DNA of 64,000 nt from DASQHY01 sp035602605 (GCA_035602605.1 DATNLZ010000140.1:22089-86088); one strand, 5' to 3'; positions 15,276 through 24,978 are shown, numbered from the stretch's first letter. Translations and numbers: made by a program. The notes: generated by a model not told the origin, from the sequence alone.

Positions 15276-16283
15276 TTAATGCCCAAAAGTATAAAAACCG
15301 GGGCCTACCCGCATCCCATGGTGCCAGGAAATCGGAAACGCCCACCACACCAGCATTCCGAGGATTGCCTGGCCAACTGCGAGAGGAATGATGTTGCGCT
15401 CGCGCGCAAAAAGCCAGGCCATCATTGTGCCGCCAACAAACGTAATCGGAACAAGAACCGGGTTCGGCCAATGCATCGCGCCAAACATTGCTCCGGCAAT
15501 CAGCACAGCTTCCCAGCGTTCAGAAGAGCCTCCAAAAAACATGAGCAGCCGATTCGTTAGAAACGACTGCAGCGCGACTTCTTGCAAGAGGCAAAACGCA
15601 AAGTAATTCCATAGATGGCCAAACGAAATCACTGGAACGCGATGCTGCCAGCCAAGACAAAATCCGATGCTCGATACCGCAATCGAGAGTACTGCGAAAA
15701 CAATTACAGCTCGGCGTGTGGCCGGCCACACATTATCGGCGCGCCAGCCAAGTGACGTCGGCGTGTCACGGTAAAGGAAGAAGCTCACAGCGAGCCATAC
15801 CGGGAAAATGATCCAGCTCTGGCGATGCGTGAATTGCAATTGCCAAATGAACGCGGCGATGAAGAAAGAAAATGCAACCGCTTCAATTAACGCCACTCGA
15901 CGTCGCAACGCAGAGCCCATTTGCTTGGCGGACCGCTCAGATGTTTCCCGGGGGGCCAGCCTGTAAATCGCTGCGGTCAACTCTTTCGGCGATAAATCGC
16001 GGTCTGGAAATTGTTTTGTCGAAAGAAAGAATTCTACGTCGAAATCTGGAAAGCCTCGCCGCGTCAACAGAGCAGGCAATCGCTCGCGCAACAAGGCTGG
16101 GGTTGATTGCGGACTCGCTCGCAGCACCTCAAAGAGAATCCGATGATGCGGATCGTGAAAGCGATAACCCGCGAGGCTTGCGAGCGCGCGAGTGCGCTCA
16201 TCGCCGCTGAGTTCTGCGACACAGAGCGTACGAAGAATTTCACGCTCGCGGGCAATCCACTGGCTTGCGATGTTGAGCGACAT
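15276..16283 (-). CDS. CPBP-family membrane protein with extra N-terminal domain
   Basis: A 335-residue protein. Residues ~135-335 form the multi-helix CPBP (CAAX protease and bacteriocin-processing) membrane domain. Expected motifs are partly altered: motif 1 reads QEVALQSFLTNRL rather than EExxxR, motif 2 FGAMHW keeps its His, and motif 3 has VGQAILG where His/Asn is usual. Proteolytic activity is therefore doubtful. Residues 1-130 are soluble and helical, with DPHHRILFEVLRASP, a pattern reminiscent of the N-terminal domain of DnaB helicases; this likeness is only an impression. It is convergent with the AmrS-like gene. Function unknown. Confidence 0.75.
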   Translation of the reverse strand: MSLNIASQWIAREREILRTLCVAELSGDERTRALASLAGYRFHDPHHRILFEVLRASPQSTPALLRERLPALLTRRGFPDFDVEFFLSTKQFPDRDLSPKELTAAIYRLAPRETSERSAKQMGSALRRRVALIEAVAFSFFIAAFIWQLQFTHRQSWIIFPVWLAVSFFLYRDTPTSLGWRADNVWPATRRAVIVFAVLSIAVSSIGFCLGWQHRVPVISFGHLWNYFAFCLLQEVALQSFLTNRLLMFFGGSSERWEAVLIAGAMFGAMHWPNPVLVPITFVGGTMMAWLFARERNIIPLAVGQAILGMLVWWAFPISWHHGMRVGPGFYTFGH

Positions 16284-16466
16284 CTCATAATTCTACTGCA
16301 CCAAACGCGGCTGGTACTGCAAAAGTGTGCCTGTTTCGCTTAGTGCAATACCTTCACGGTGCGCGCCGGAAACCAGAATCGGAGATTCCACGACTGCGGG
16401 AAGCGAACTGCGCACAGGAAACGCAAAATCGTCACTTTCCTTCGCTCGGAATGGTCGACCGGTCGT

Positions 16467-17807
16467 TCAGCGTTCGCGCTCGTCGTCGTTTGAGTCGCGA
16501 TCGACGATCCGTGTGTTGATTTCTTGTGGTTTGAAGCTGAGGTTGAGGTTGCACTTATCGTGGAAGAGCAGCGTGTTCGTTTGGCACAGATTCAAAACGT
16601 CTTCGCGCGTCGGACGCCGGTGCGTCTCGACCCAGCTGAGCAGCGCCTGGAACGCACCAAGCACTTCGGAATTGGTGAATTCGCAGTGCCCGTTGGCGTT
16701 GACATAGTTTTGCTGAAGGCGGCGCAAATTATGAGCGTCCTTAGCGGTTTGGCGATAGGCGTTCTCATTTTCGACGATTACCAGGCCATCCCCAATCGTG
16801 TGCAGTGTCACAACCGGCATACGAAATCGTCCGTTGGGATCATAAGCGCTCGCGAGAAATGCGTCAGCGTCACGATCGGCGCCCGCGCGAAAGACGCCAC
16901 GATTCAACGCGTCGTCATCGACGGACCCTTCGTATTCAGCGCCGAGATTTGTGACTGGACTCAAACCATGCGAGCGCACCAGCGTGAGTTCCTGCAGACC
17001 GAATGTGGCGAAGCCCATGTCCGTCAGCAGGAAGCTTTCCGGCGTCTTGGTGACGTTCAGAATATTCGCGAGGTTGCTGGCTTGTTGCGGCGTGCGCAAG
17101 GCGGGTGGATGCAAGACTCCCGTGCATTCATCGATGCGCGCGGCGAGTTGGTTGGAAGTGAGAGTGTTGTCAGGTGCAAGGCCAAAATAGAGTGGGTATT
17201 GACTCTCGCTCGGACGCGGCAAGTTGCGGCAATAATACTGATAGATAACGCGCAGGTCGAAACCGCCGTACCAATTCTTGCGCCCGCCGGCAAGCGGCCC
17301 GCAGAGAGGCAAGGCCCCGTCATAATTGAGATTGCCGTCTTCGTCGCGGCCAAAAAGCTCGGCGATAGCCGCAGTGATGAGACCTCCTTCGGAGGCGCCG
17401 ACGACGAATGTTCTGTCAGGCCGGCCAAAAAGTTCAATGAATCGCCGACGCAAATTGTCGGTGTCTTCGGCGCCGTCCTTTACGGCCCATCCGCCTAAGC
17501 CAATAGCGTTTGGCCGGTAACTCGAGGCAGCTGCAGCAAAACCAAATTGAAGAAAACCCAGACTAGGTCCAAGGTCGGCCGCTGACAGCTTTGCGGGTGG
17601 ATTGAGGGAATAGCCGTGGTTCCACAGTACGAGTTGGCCGTTATAGTTCGTTGGGATAGCGATAAGAAAATACGCGCCCTTGATATCCCGGCCAGCGAGG
17701 CACGTGGTTTCGGGTGCCAGGCCAACGGGACAGCTGCCCTGGGCCGCAAGTGAAGCAGATGTGAAAAGTAAAATAGCCAACCAAAGTCCAGTCCGCAAAC
17801 GACTCAT
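16467..17807 (-). CDS. secreted alpha/beta hydrolase
   Basis: A 446-residue exported serine hydrolase. The start is ATG 17807, preceded by AGGAGG and giving a clean signal peptide (MSRLRTGLWLAILLFTSASLAAQ); the frame is open further upstream to 17870. The nucleophile elbow is GASEGG, with an oxyanion-type LWNHGYS segment, a late D (HTIGDGLV) and a His in NANGHCEF. Several Cys residues (CPVGLAPETTC, CGPL, YYC, EC) suggest disulfides. Substrate not identifiable; tannase- or esterase-like activities are possible. A strong promoter lies at 17867-17895. Confidence 0.8.
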   Translation of the reverse strand: MSRLRTGLWLAILLFTSASLAAQGSCPVGLAPETTCLAGRDIKGAYFLIAIPTNYNGQLVLWNHGYSLNPPAKLSAADLGPSLGFLQFGFAAAASSYRPNAIGLGGWAVKDGAEDTDNLRRRFIELFGRPDRTFVVGASEGGLITAAIAELFGRDEDGNLNYDGALPLCGPLAGGRKNWYGGFDLRVIYQYYCRNLPRPSESQYPLYFGLAPDNTLTSNQLAARIDECTGVLHPPALRTPQQASNLANILNVTKTPESFLLTDMGFATFGLQELTLVRSHGLSPVTNLGAEYEGSVDDDALNRGVFRAGADRDADAFLASAYDPNGRFRMPVVTLHTIGDGLVIVENENAYRQTAKDAHNLRRLQQNYVNANGHCEFTNSEVLGAFQALLSWVETHRRPTREDVLNLCQTNTLLFHDKCNLNLSFKPQEINTRIVDRDSNDDERER

Positions 17808-17866
17808 ATGCCCTCCTGAAGTGCTGCCTAAAGTAAGTGGGGACCCTTCAGATTCGAACTGGGGAG

Positions 17867-17895
17867 ACAATAGGTCCGGAGTAATTCTGTGTCAA
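17867..17895 (-). promoter_or_regulatory. sigma70-type promoter for the secreted hydrolase
   Basis: Minus strand: TTGACA (17890-17895, perfect), 17-base spacer, TATTGT (17867-17872, 4/6). The leader to the ATG at 17807 would be about 50 bases. Confidence 0.6.
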
Positions 17896-18018
17896 GGATA
17901 AAACACGCCGCCGCAAAAGCGTGAGGCCAAGGCGCGACAGAGCATTGAGCATTGCCGCGACACCCAGACCGATCATGCTCATCAAGAGAGCCGCGGCAAC
18001 GCGAGCTGAAATGTCGCG

Positions 18019-19299
18019 CTAAGGTTGTGGGCTGGCGGTACACGCCGTCTTTAACGACTGAAGTTGCTTGCGCGTTTTTTCTTTCAGTTTCGCCGGCTTC
18101 TGCCCCTTGGTGAGCGGAGGCGGTGGTGAGGCATAATACTCTTGGATATCCTTGCAGAGATCTTGGGGAACATCGGCAAATTTATGTTTCGATAATTTAT
18201 TTACGAGCTGGGCGTAGGTTTTGTCGGCCAAAGGATATTCGCCCCACTGCGCCTGTTTGCCGGTATCAAAATCGGTGTTGTCCAGATTCAAGTCTTGTCC
18301 GGCTCGCAACGCTTCAAGGGTTTGCCGGTAACGTTCGCGCGTATTTGTAAAGCTTTCCAGAAATAAGTTTTCCGCCTGCGGAGTCGGCGTTTTGAAACCG
18401 AAGGCGCGGAACGGCCCGATCCTGGGAACAATCTCATAAAGCAATCCTAGGAAACGGGCGAAGAATCCAAGGTGCTGGTAATCGCTTCCAAATTCTTTGT
18501 GGAATCGCCGGTGCGACATATGGAAAACAAACTCTTTCCGCTTGATGCCGGGCTTTAGCTTTTCGATTTCATCATGCTTTTTGGACCAAGCTACGCGCGT
18601 GGTTTGCGGAATAATATAGTTGACCGAGTGGCGGTAGGTTCCAATGGCGAGGTCTTCGCTAAAAAAAACATCTTTCATTTGCAGGCCGTATATTTCCTGG
18701 AAGACGCGCTCAAGCAATGGCTTAGAAACCTCGAAGCCGATGAAGTTGTGATAGGTGTCCGGCAGATAGGCACCACTGGCTACTTGCACAACGTCAAATG
18801 AAAACTCAACCAGCGTGTGTGATTTCTTGTCTTCCGCGTAAGTAATCGCATCTCCGTATTTGGCCCGCAGCTTGGGATACATGAGAGCAACACTGCGATT
18901 CACGGCTAGGGGATGCCCCGAGTTGTCGGCGGCGTAATGTGCCAAAGAGCCGAGCGCAAAGGAATACTCATTGAGATCGTGTGCATTCTGAATCATGGCC
19001 TCGACAAAATCACCGGTGCGCACGTAATGGAGCAAATTACTGAAAAATCTGCTTCCGAATGGGTAGTAACCGAGGTCCTGAATGATGCAACCGCCGTAGG
19101 CGTAGGCGCGGGCCTTGGTCAATTCTTCCTGCGTGGCTGCAGGGAAACGTTCTTTCAACAGAGGCTGAATCACCGACTCCCAAAGCGAGTCAATATTGGC
19201 CTCGTGTGTGAGGACCGAATAAGCACTGGCGGGCAATTGTGCCAATAAAAGGCAGAGAGTGACGGCAACAGCGATTACGCCTTTACAGGGTGTTTTCAT
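18019..19299 (-). CDS. secreted zinc-dependent phospholipase C-like protein
   Basis: A 426-residue protein with a signal peptide (residues 1-26, ending ASA-Y) and the alpha-helical fold of the zinc-dependent phospholipase C/S1-P1 nuclease group. Candidate zinc ligands are the His in SVLTHEANID, His and Asp in SLAHYAADNSGHP, and nearby HYVRTGDF and HDLNEYS. It probably acts on phospholipids or phosphoesters outside the cytoplasm. Length exceeds minimal phospholipase C (~250) because of a C-terminal helical extension rich in Lys and Pro. After its TAG stop the same frame continues for about 50 codons with a hydrophobic, Arg-flanked segment. Confidence 0.75.
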   Translation of the reverse strand: MKTPCKGVIAVAVTLCLLLAQLPASAYSVLTHEANIDSLWESVIQPLLKERFPAATQEELTKARAYAYGGCIIQDLGYYPFGSRFFSNLLHYVRTGDFVEAMIQNAHDLNEYSFALGSLAHYAADNSGHPLAVNRSVALMYPKLRAKYGDAITYAEDKKSHTLVEFSFDVVQVASGAYLPDTYHNFIGFEVSKPLLERVFQEIYGLQMKDVFFSEDLAIGTYRHSVNYIIPQTTRVAWSKKHDEIEKLKPGIKRKEFVFHMSHRRFHKEFGSDYQHLGFFARFLGLLYEIVPRIGPFRAFGFKTPTPQAENLFLESFTNTRERYRQTLEALRAGQDLNLDNTDFDTGKQAQWGEYPLADKTYAQLVNKLSKHKFADVPQDLCKDIQEYYASPPPPLTKGQKPAKLKEKTRKQLQSLKTACTASPQP

Positions 19300-19720
19300 T
19301 ACTGGATCATCCCCCTAGTCGCTTTACGAACAAGTCCAAGGCTGGATCAAATGTTACCATCAGGCCGTAGCCTGCCTTCCTGTTTAGCATAAACAGTTAG
19401 ATGCGCAAGTGAATGAAAATGGAGCACATCCGGATTCGTAGTTTAGGAAACGGTTCCAATGTCAGCGAGAGGTCCCTGGCCGTGTGGGGTTCGTGTCCAA
19501 AAACAGTGCAGCCAACGCGGTGTAGTACGCCAATCTTCTAATGAGGGGTCATCAAGAAACATCAGCAAGACTCACTATCAGTATTGGCGGATGGGGGCGA
19601 TGAAGAGAACTTAGCGAAGGGGAAGTGTAGCTTCAGCGCAGGTTGCCCATCTGGTAACTACGAAATGATGGCGCGCGAGCCTGTGTCGCTTAGCCCCGGT
19701 GCTGAGTGAACCTGAAGGAG
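19300..19720. other. gene-free region
   Basis: 421 bases upstream of the phospholipase C-like gene and downstream of the basic-protein gene. I find no open frame with coding character, no tRNA and no convincing promoter. The leader of the phospholipase gene must lie here. Confidence 0.4.
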
Positions 19721-20101
19721 TTACCTGACGCGCCGTGTTGCCGAACCGCGGCCACGCGATCGTGTTCTTTTACTTACGCGTTTCGATGAGACTGCACCTG
19801 CGGAGCGACGAGTAGACGATGCCGCTCGGGTGGGACGTCGTTTCTGGGACAGGCTTATGCGCCGACCTAAGGATTTCGACCCAGTGGCGCGAGCACGTCC
19901 GCGGGATTTTCTTCTGCTAGCGATTTTGCGATTATTTTTGAGTGCTGAACCCGCTTTTTTCGTAACGCGTTCGGTGCTAGCGGCAACTGCCCCAAGTACG
20001 GAACCGATTTTTCGAGCGACTCCGACCAGCAGGGGCGCACCTGATTCGCTTCCTTGTGAGCCGCGGTCTGCACGGGATTCGTTGCCTTGTGACTCGGCCA
20101 T
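19721..20101 (-). CDS. very basic H1-like protein
   Basis: A 126-residue protein whose first 30 residues are polar and mildly acidic (MAESQGNESRADRGSQGSES), followed by a short hydrophobic stretch and then about 80 residues dominated by Arg, Lys, Ser and Ala with no acidic residues, ending RSRGRGSATRRVR. This resembles bacterial histone H1-like or nucleoid-associated tails, suggesting DNA or RNA binding. AAAGGAG stands six bases before ATG 20101, which supports translation. Low complexity prevents confident family assignment. Confidence 0.6.
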   Translation of the reverse strand: MAESQGNESRADRGSQGSESGAPLLVGVARKIGSVLGAVAASTERVTKKAGSALKNNRKIASRRKSRGRARATGSKSLGRRISLSQKRRPTRAASSTRRSAGAVSSKRVSKRTRSRGRGSATRRVR

Positions 20102-20337
20102 TTGACGCTCCTTTGTCTAGACTTCGCGGGACAAGCCTCAAACAAAATCTACTGAAACAATACACAAGGGCGCGCGACAGCGACAATACCGGTATTCCCT
20201 TACGCAGTAGTTCTCTTTACTGTAGCAGTGAACACTGCGGGAGCGGCGGGCTAACACCGCTGCTTCATTCGCCTACAACAGCCAACACGCGCGGAGTTTA
20301 GACTCTAAGCCCATGATCGAATCTCTAAGACCAAAGT

Positions 20338-21489
20338 CTAGGGCATAATCTGATTCACGACGTAGATGTAGCCGGACGATCCGTCGGCTACCAACAGATT
20401 GCCATTTTCATCTCTGCCAAAGGTTGTGATGCTTAGACCGCTCTCGAGCAGAAGGGCAGACTCCCACGTGCCACTGTTCGATCTCAACCCCCAGATTCGC
20501 CCGCTACACCAATCGCCGTAAAAATAAATTCCCTGCATCGCGGGGTTAGCTGCTCCGCGGTAAACCAGACCGCCCACAATCGCGCAATCGCCTAGTGAGT
20601 GGTCGTATTCCACCACAGGCAGCGTGAGACCATCTTGAGAACATCCTTCGGCTGGCTTAAAGCAGTGCAAGCCTTCCATGGTGTTCCAGCCATAATTTTC
20701 GCCGCCGCGGCGCGCAGCCGGTTGAAAATCAACCTCCTCATAACGATCCTGCCCAACGTCCCCGATGTAAAGATCCCGAGTGAGCGCATCGAAAGAAAAA
20801 CGCCAGGGATTGCGCAATCCCGTTGCCCAAATCTCGGGACGATATCTCGCGTCAGCCACAAATGGATTGGTGGGCGGTACGCTGTATGGTGTTACTTCCG
20901 ACGTCACATCGATGCGGAGAAGCTTGCCCAGCAGTGAGGCAGGATTCTGGGCATTCTCGAATGGATCGCCTCCGCCTCCTCCGTCGCCAGGCCCGATATA
21001 TAGAAATCCATCTCCCGGACCAAAGGCAAGTTGACCTCCGTTGTGGTTGCTGAAAGAAGGATGGTCTATTGAGAGAACGACGGTTTCGCTGGCTGGGTCG
21101 GCTAGATTCGGGTCGGCAGTAACGGAGAAGCGGGAAATTGCTAGGTTGCCGGATAAGTCCGTGTATTGCACGAAAAAGTGACCAAGTGCACTGAAATTCG
21201 GAGGGAAAGCGATGCTCAAAAGTCCTCTCTCCCCTCCAAATGAAACGCGGTTCGTGATGTCCAGGAACGGTGCGTCGCGTAAGACTCCATCTTTTGAAAT
21301 GCGAATCGTGCCGGCTTGCTCGACGATGAAGAGCCGGCCGCTGCCGTCGCCAGCATCCGTCATGTGAGTGGGATTGTTTAGTCCGCCAACCAAAGAAGTA
21401 AGGCCAATGGTGGGCCAGTCTTCGGTCAACTGCGCGGATGCGTTCCCAGAAAATAGCAAGATGCAAGAAAGCAGAAGTGTACGCCGCAT
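20338..21489 (-). CDS. PQQ-dependent sugar dehydrogenase (soluble GDH-B/YliI-like)
   Basis: A 383-residue periplasmic six-bladed beta-propeller of the glucose/sorbosone dehydrogenase family. It has a signal peptide (MRRTLLLSCILLFSGNASA), then PTHMTDAGDGSGRLFIVEQAGTI, the catalytic-His/PQQ region FSNHNGGQLAFGPGDGFLYIGPGDGG, TGLRNPWRFSFD and YGWNTMEG. It probably oxidises an aldose sugar, passing electrons to the respiratory chain through PQQ. AAGGAGG precedes ATG 21489. No PQQ synthesis genes are in the window, so cofactor supply must come from elsewhere. It stands alone, 249 bases from the neighbouring sialidase-fold gene on the same strand. Confidence 0.88.
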   Translation of the reverse strand: MRRTLLLSCILLFSGNASAQLTEDWPTIGLTSLVGGLNNPTHMTDAGDGSGRLFIVEQAGTIRISKDGVLRDAPFLDITNRVSFGGERGLLSIAFPPNFSALGHFFVQYTDLSGNLAISRFSVTADPNLADPASETVVLSIDHPSFSNHNGGQLAFGPGDGFLYIGPGDGGGGGDPFENAQNPASLLGKLLRIDVTSEVTPYSVPPTNPFVADARYRPEIWATGLRNPWRFSFDALTRDLYIGDVGQDRYEEVDFQPAARRGGENYGWNTMEGLHCFKPAEGCSQDGLTLPVVEYDHSLGDCAIVGGLVYRGAANPAMQGIYFYGDWCSGRIWGLRSNSGTWESALLLESGLSITTFGRDENGNLLVADGSSGYIYVVNQIMP

Positions 21490-21589
21490 ATTCCTCCTTG
21501 AAGTTGAGCTCGGGGCGGGGCTACGAGTGGTTGAAACCTAACTGGATACAATTTCACCCGTATTCTGATCTTGTAAATGTGTTGTGAAA

Positions 21590-21619
21590 AACCTAACGCG
21601 AGGCGTGTCCGTGTGTCAA
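21590..21619 (-). promoter_or_regulatory. candidate promoter for PQQ sugar dehydrogenase
   Basis: Minus strand: TTGACA (21614-21619), 18-base spacer, TAGGTT (21590-21595, 3/6). The -35 is perfect and the -10 weak; position is right for a ~100-base leader to 21489. Confidence 0.35.
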
Positions 21620-21738
21620 GTTTTGCCTGAATGAGCGGTCACACCTACAATTGGCGTGGAAAAGGGACGGGTTGCGCCCCCTAACCTACACATCAAATGA
21701 ACTTATTAGCGTGCAACCTCTCTGCGAGGCGTCAACTT

Positions 21739-24612
21739 TTATTGCGGAGAATGAACCGCAATATTGCCGCTTGTGAGCTTGCCGGAAGTGCGGAAAATAG
21801 TGCCCTTGGAGGTCACCCAGCTGATCGCGAATGTGTCGGTACCGACCGCGGGGCTGGCGTTGCCAAGGACCACGGCGGTGTACTGGCAAGCTGTGCCATC
21901 TGCCAGGGTGCCGGAGCCACTGATGACAGCCGTGTTTCCGGAGAAAGTAACCGAGTCCACGGAACCGTTCATTTTCGTGGCCGTGGCAGGTTCATCGAAC
22001 TCCATCTGGCCGGTTCCGGGGCAGCCACCGTTGGCTGCGAAAGCAAAATGACCGTCCCGGCCATCATCCCCGTGTTCGGTGCCTTCGCCTGCGGCGCTAC
22101 CTCCAGCGCCGCCATCGGTACATCCACTGCCCACGGGGCAACCTATGCTGTACTGCGTGCCGCCGCGCGCGATATCACGCTTCCCGTTCACATCGGAGGT
22201 AAAGGTCGACGCACGGAGACCGTCAAGAACAGAAGCGGTCCCGATCGCTGGGCCGTGAGTTACATAAGGATTGAGTTTGCTTACCGCCACTTTCACGGTG
22301 ATTGTATTGGTAGAAGGATCGAAGGTTCCGCTGTCAGCCGTGCCGCGCTGCGTATACGTGATCGAACCGTCGGAGTTTCGAACTGCCGTACCGTACGAAA
22401 AGGTTGGCACGGCCGGATCGCTTGATGCTCGGACGTAGAACTGATCGCCACGGTCGGAGAGGCCGAAGGAGTATTGGCCGGTAGGGCTCAATGCAGTGAA
22501 TGGGGCATTCGCGACGAAGTTCATTCGCCAGTTGGACAAGAGTGGAACGGTCGAAAGATCCGAAACCTTCATCTTTGCTACAACGAGCAAATCTGCGGCG
22601 GTGCGTTGGCAAGAGTACTTGACGGAGAGAATGTCGAGAGGGTCATTGAGAGGGAGAACGCCCAAAAGCGCAACTGCTACATCTTGCGGAAAATCGACAA
22701 TCTGCGAGCCGTCTGTGGAGAGCGGTTTAGCAACGGGAAGATCTTGGCCTTCGGTGGGAGCCGGCACTCTGCCTCCGTTGATGCTGGGACCACCCGTTTG
22801 CCGCATTACATAGGTGTGTCCATCAAAGTCATTGTGATCATCCGTGTAGTCAAGGACTGCTGCGCCGAGTGGATCAAACGATATCTGAAAATAGTCGAGG
22901 AGATTGCGATTCGCGTTTCCGAGCGTGCCGCCTTCAGAAATGTTGCTCCCATGAATGAAGTGATCGCTGGCTGCGACCTGGCGAAACGTGGGTGAGGCAT
23001 CCTTGGCGTTAAAGCTTTGTGAATAAAAAACTTTCCAATTCGCGTTGTTATCATTTACCAGATTCGATGTTCCATACCAGGCAATGCCAACAGAACCGGG
23101 CTGCGGACCCGTCGCCAAGGCGGGAAAGACGCTGACTGCCGTCTCTGGTCCATCGCTCACTCGGACCGGCGCGCTCCAGGTGGCGCCTTTATCGGCGGAG
23201 TGTGCCAGGTAAATGTTTTTCTCGTTGGAGTAGGCAACGTATACGGTACCGTCTGCGGCAACTCTGACGATGAAGAATATATGGGCTACACCGTTCGGAT
23301 CACTGGCAGCTTTGTTACATGTATAAGTTGCAGGTCCTTGACCGGCGGCCACCGGGATGCCCGTGCAGACCTGTCCAGTGCTCCCGCTGATGTACACCGT
23401 TCCATCTTTTTGATCCACATCTATGGCACCCACTTGGCCGATGAGGCCAGCGGTAGCCGCGGGGCCATACGTCAGTCCGCCATCGATCGAGCGCTGGATC
23501 TGCGTGAATGCTGGCGCAGCGGTGCGATACAAGAGGTAAACAATGTTGTTGCCAAAAAACTGCTGCCATTGGCGGTCATCAATCGGGACGCCGCCGGACG
23601 CGTTACCGGCAGGATTCTTTTGAAAAGTGACGCCACGATCAAGCGAGCGTTGTGTGGACACATTTGCCGCGACCAGACTCGAAGAAGCAAGGATTGGTGG
23701 TGCACCCCCACCCGGGCTGTCGAATCCGACCGCGAGATCGACGTCGCCGCCGCCGTCGGCACCCACCGACGTTGAATCGGACGGCAAAAACTGATCCGGC
23801 TGGCCGCGATAGATCGGATGGCGCATGTTCGGGTCATAGGTCGAGCTTCCCGGCTGAAGATCGAAATACCAAAGGTCTACACCGGCAGGAACGCCCCGGA
23901 TCCCGGTCACGTAGTGATTGCCGAATTTGTCGGTACGGTTGCTCGGTTCGCCATCACGTGCGGCCACAGGTGCTTTCACCGTGAAGCTGGGGCTGAAGCT
24001 GATTCCACCCTTCAAGTAAGTAACTTGACCCGCGGCCGGCTTAGTTTGAACCGTAGCGCTACCCTGGTATTGGTCGCCCGGCGTCACCGAAAAATAAACG
24101 CTATGAACAGTATAAACGCCTGTACCTGAAGACCCCGGATCGATACTGACGGTTTCTTCAGTCTCGGGAGCCCCGCCGGTAGAAGATGCGACCACCGGAC
24201 CTGAGTTAGAGTCCTTGTGAACGTATAGGTCATAATCGTTCGCCGCGATTTTCCACCCAATCCTGATGAGAATGACTTTTCCGGCCCAATCAGCAGGACT
24301 TCCAGAGACAGTCAGAGTGAATGTGTCGCAATTCAGCCCTTCCTGGCACGTCCCTTCGGTTGCGGAGGCACCACCGGTTGCCGTTCCGGTCCATGTAGCG
24401 GATGAGCCGGCGATGGGGCTGACAGTTGCCGTCGGAGGGGCTGCGGCGCGCAGGACCGGAGCCTGAAGCGGTCCGAGGAGCATGCCCACTGCGACGAGCA
24501 ACCTTACTGTCAGGGACGAAATTCGCCCAAGCTGTCTAGAGAAGTGTGTCTTGGAGGCCCGGGTATGCGCAATTTTTGGGGCTGATTGAAAAGCGGGGAT
24601 GTGCATGTGCAT
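21739..24612 (-). CDS. large secreted protein with sialidase-type (BNR) propeller
   Basis: A 957-residue exported protein. After a basic N terminus and hydrophobic signal segment (~residues 30-57) comes a pre-peptidase-like beta domain (DTFTLTVSGSPADWAGK, DYDLYVHKDSNSG; residues ~70-190), then a beta-propeller with BNR/Asp-box-like turns (QRSLDRGVTF, QRSIDGGLTYG, HSADKGATWS; residues ~280-600). The C-terminal third has beta-rich DVNGKRDIARGG and a His/Asp/Gly-rich segment. It may bind or cleave glycans, but sialidase catalytic residues were not verified. ATG 24612 follows GAGGAG. A perfect 7-bp inverted repeat lies in its leader. Confidence 0.75.
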   Translation of the reverse strand: MHMHIPAFQSAPKIAHTRASKTHFSRQLGRISSLTVRLLVAVGMLLGPLQAPVLRAAAPPTATVSPIAGSSATWTGTATGGASATEGTCQEGLNCDTFTLTVSGSPADWAGKVILIRIGWKIAANDYDLYVHKDSNSGPVVASSTGGAPETEETVSIDPGSSGTGVYTVHSVYFSVTPGDQYQGSATVQTKPAAGQVTYLKGGISFSPSFTVKAPVAARDGEPSNRTDKFGNHYVTGIRGVPAGVDLWYFDLQPGSSTYDPNMRHPIYRGQPDQFLPSDSTSVGADGGGDVDLAVGFDSPGGGAPPILASSSLVAANVSTQRSLDRGVTFQKNPAGNASGGVPIDDRQWQQFFGNNIVYLLYRTAAPAFTQIQRSIDGGLTYGPAATAGLIGQVGAIDVDQKDGTVYISGSTGQVCTGIPVAAGQGPATYTCNKAASDPNGVAHIFFIVRVAADGTVYVAYSNEKNIYLAHSADKGATWSAPVRVSDGPETAVSVFPALATGPQPGSVGIAWYGTSNLVNDNNANWKVFYSQSFNAKDASPTFRQVAASDHFIHGSNISEGGTLGNANRNLLDYFQISFDPLGAAVLDYTDDHNDFDGHTYVMRQTGGPSINGGRVPAPTEGQDLPVAKPLSTDGSQIVDFPQDVAVALLGVLPLNDPLDILSVKYSCQRTAADLLVVAKMKVSDLSTVPLLSNWRMNFVANAPFTALSPTGQYSFGLSDRGDQFYVRASSDPAVPTFSYGTAVRNSDGSITYTQRGTADSGTFDPSTNTITVKVAVSKLNPYVTHGPAIGTASVLDGLRASTFTSDVNGKRDIARGGTQYSIGCPVGSGCTDGGAGGSAAGEGTEHGDDGRDGHFAFAANGGCPGTGQMEFDEPATATKMNGSVDSVTFSGNTAVISGSGTLADGTACQYTAVVLGNASPAVGTDTFAISWVTSKGTIFRTSGKLTSGNIAVHSPQ

Positions 24613-24645
24613 CGGGAAGCTCCTCTCTGGTCAGTAGGGACGTAA

Positions 24646-24665
24646 GTGCCGTAAAATCACGGCAC
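24646..24665. repeat. inverted repeat upstream of the BNR-protein gene
   Basis: GTGCCGT, six-base loop AAAATC, ACGGCAC: a perfect 7-bp palindromic pair 34 bases upstream of the ATG at 24612. It could be an operator for a dimeric regulator or a leader hairpin. Confidence 0.45.
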
Positions 24666-24978
24666 ATAATGCTACCAGCGGCGCTCATAGTGGTGCTGCC
24701 ATGGAAGGCTGGTCAATAGGGTTTCCCCCCCGAATTGCCATACAGACATTTACTGAGGGTTCGCGACCAAAGACGAGCGCTAGCGGCACATCAATCCGCA
24801 AGCGTTGCGATCAGCGATGACCGGAGCGGTCGAAGGCTTGCTGCGCGACCAGATGGTGGCGCACCGCTCACGTTTTCCCGACTCTTATTCAGACCACGAA
24901 GTTCGCGCGGTGTTCTCCACATTTACTGCCTGCTTGAAAAAGTGATTGCTGCAGAGTCGCACCTGTCGCCAAGGAACA

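Noticed and set aside
16524..17498. 324-residue + strand frame over the secreted hydrolase
   Set aside because: Antisense to a gene with clear signal peptide, GASEGG motif, ribosome site and promoter; the product has no family features.
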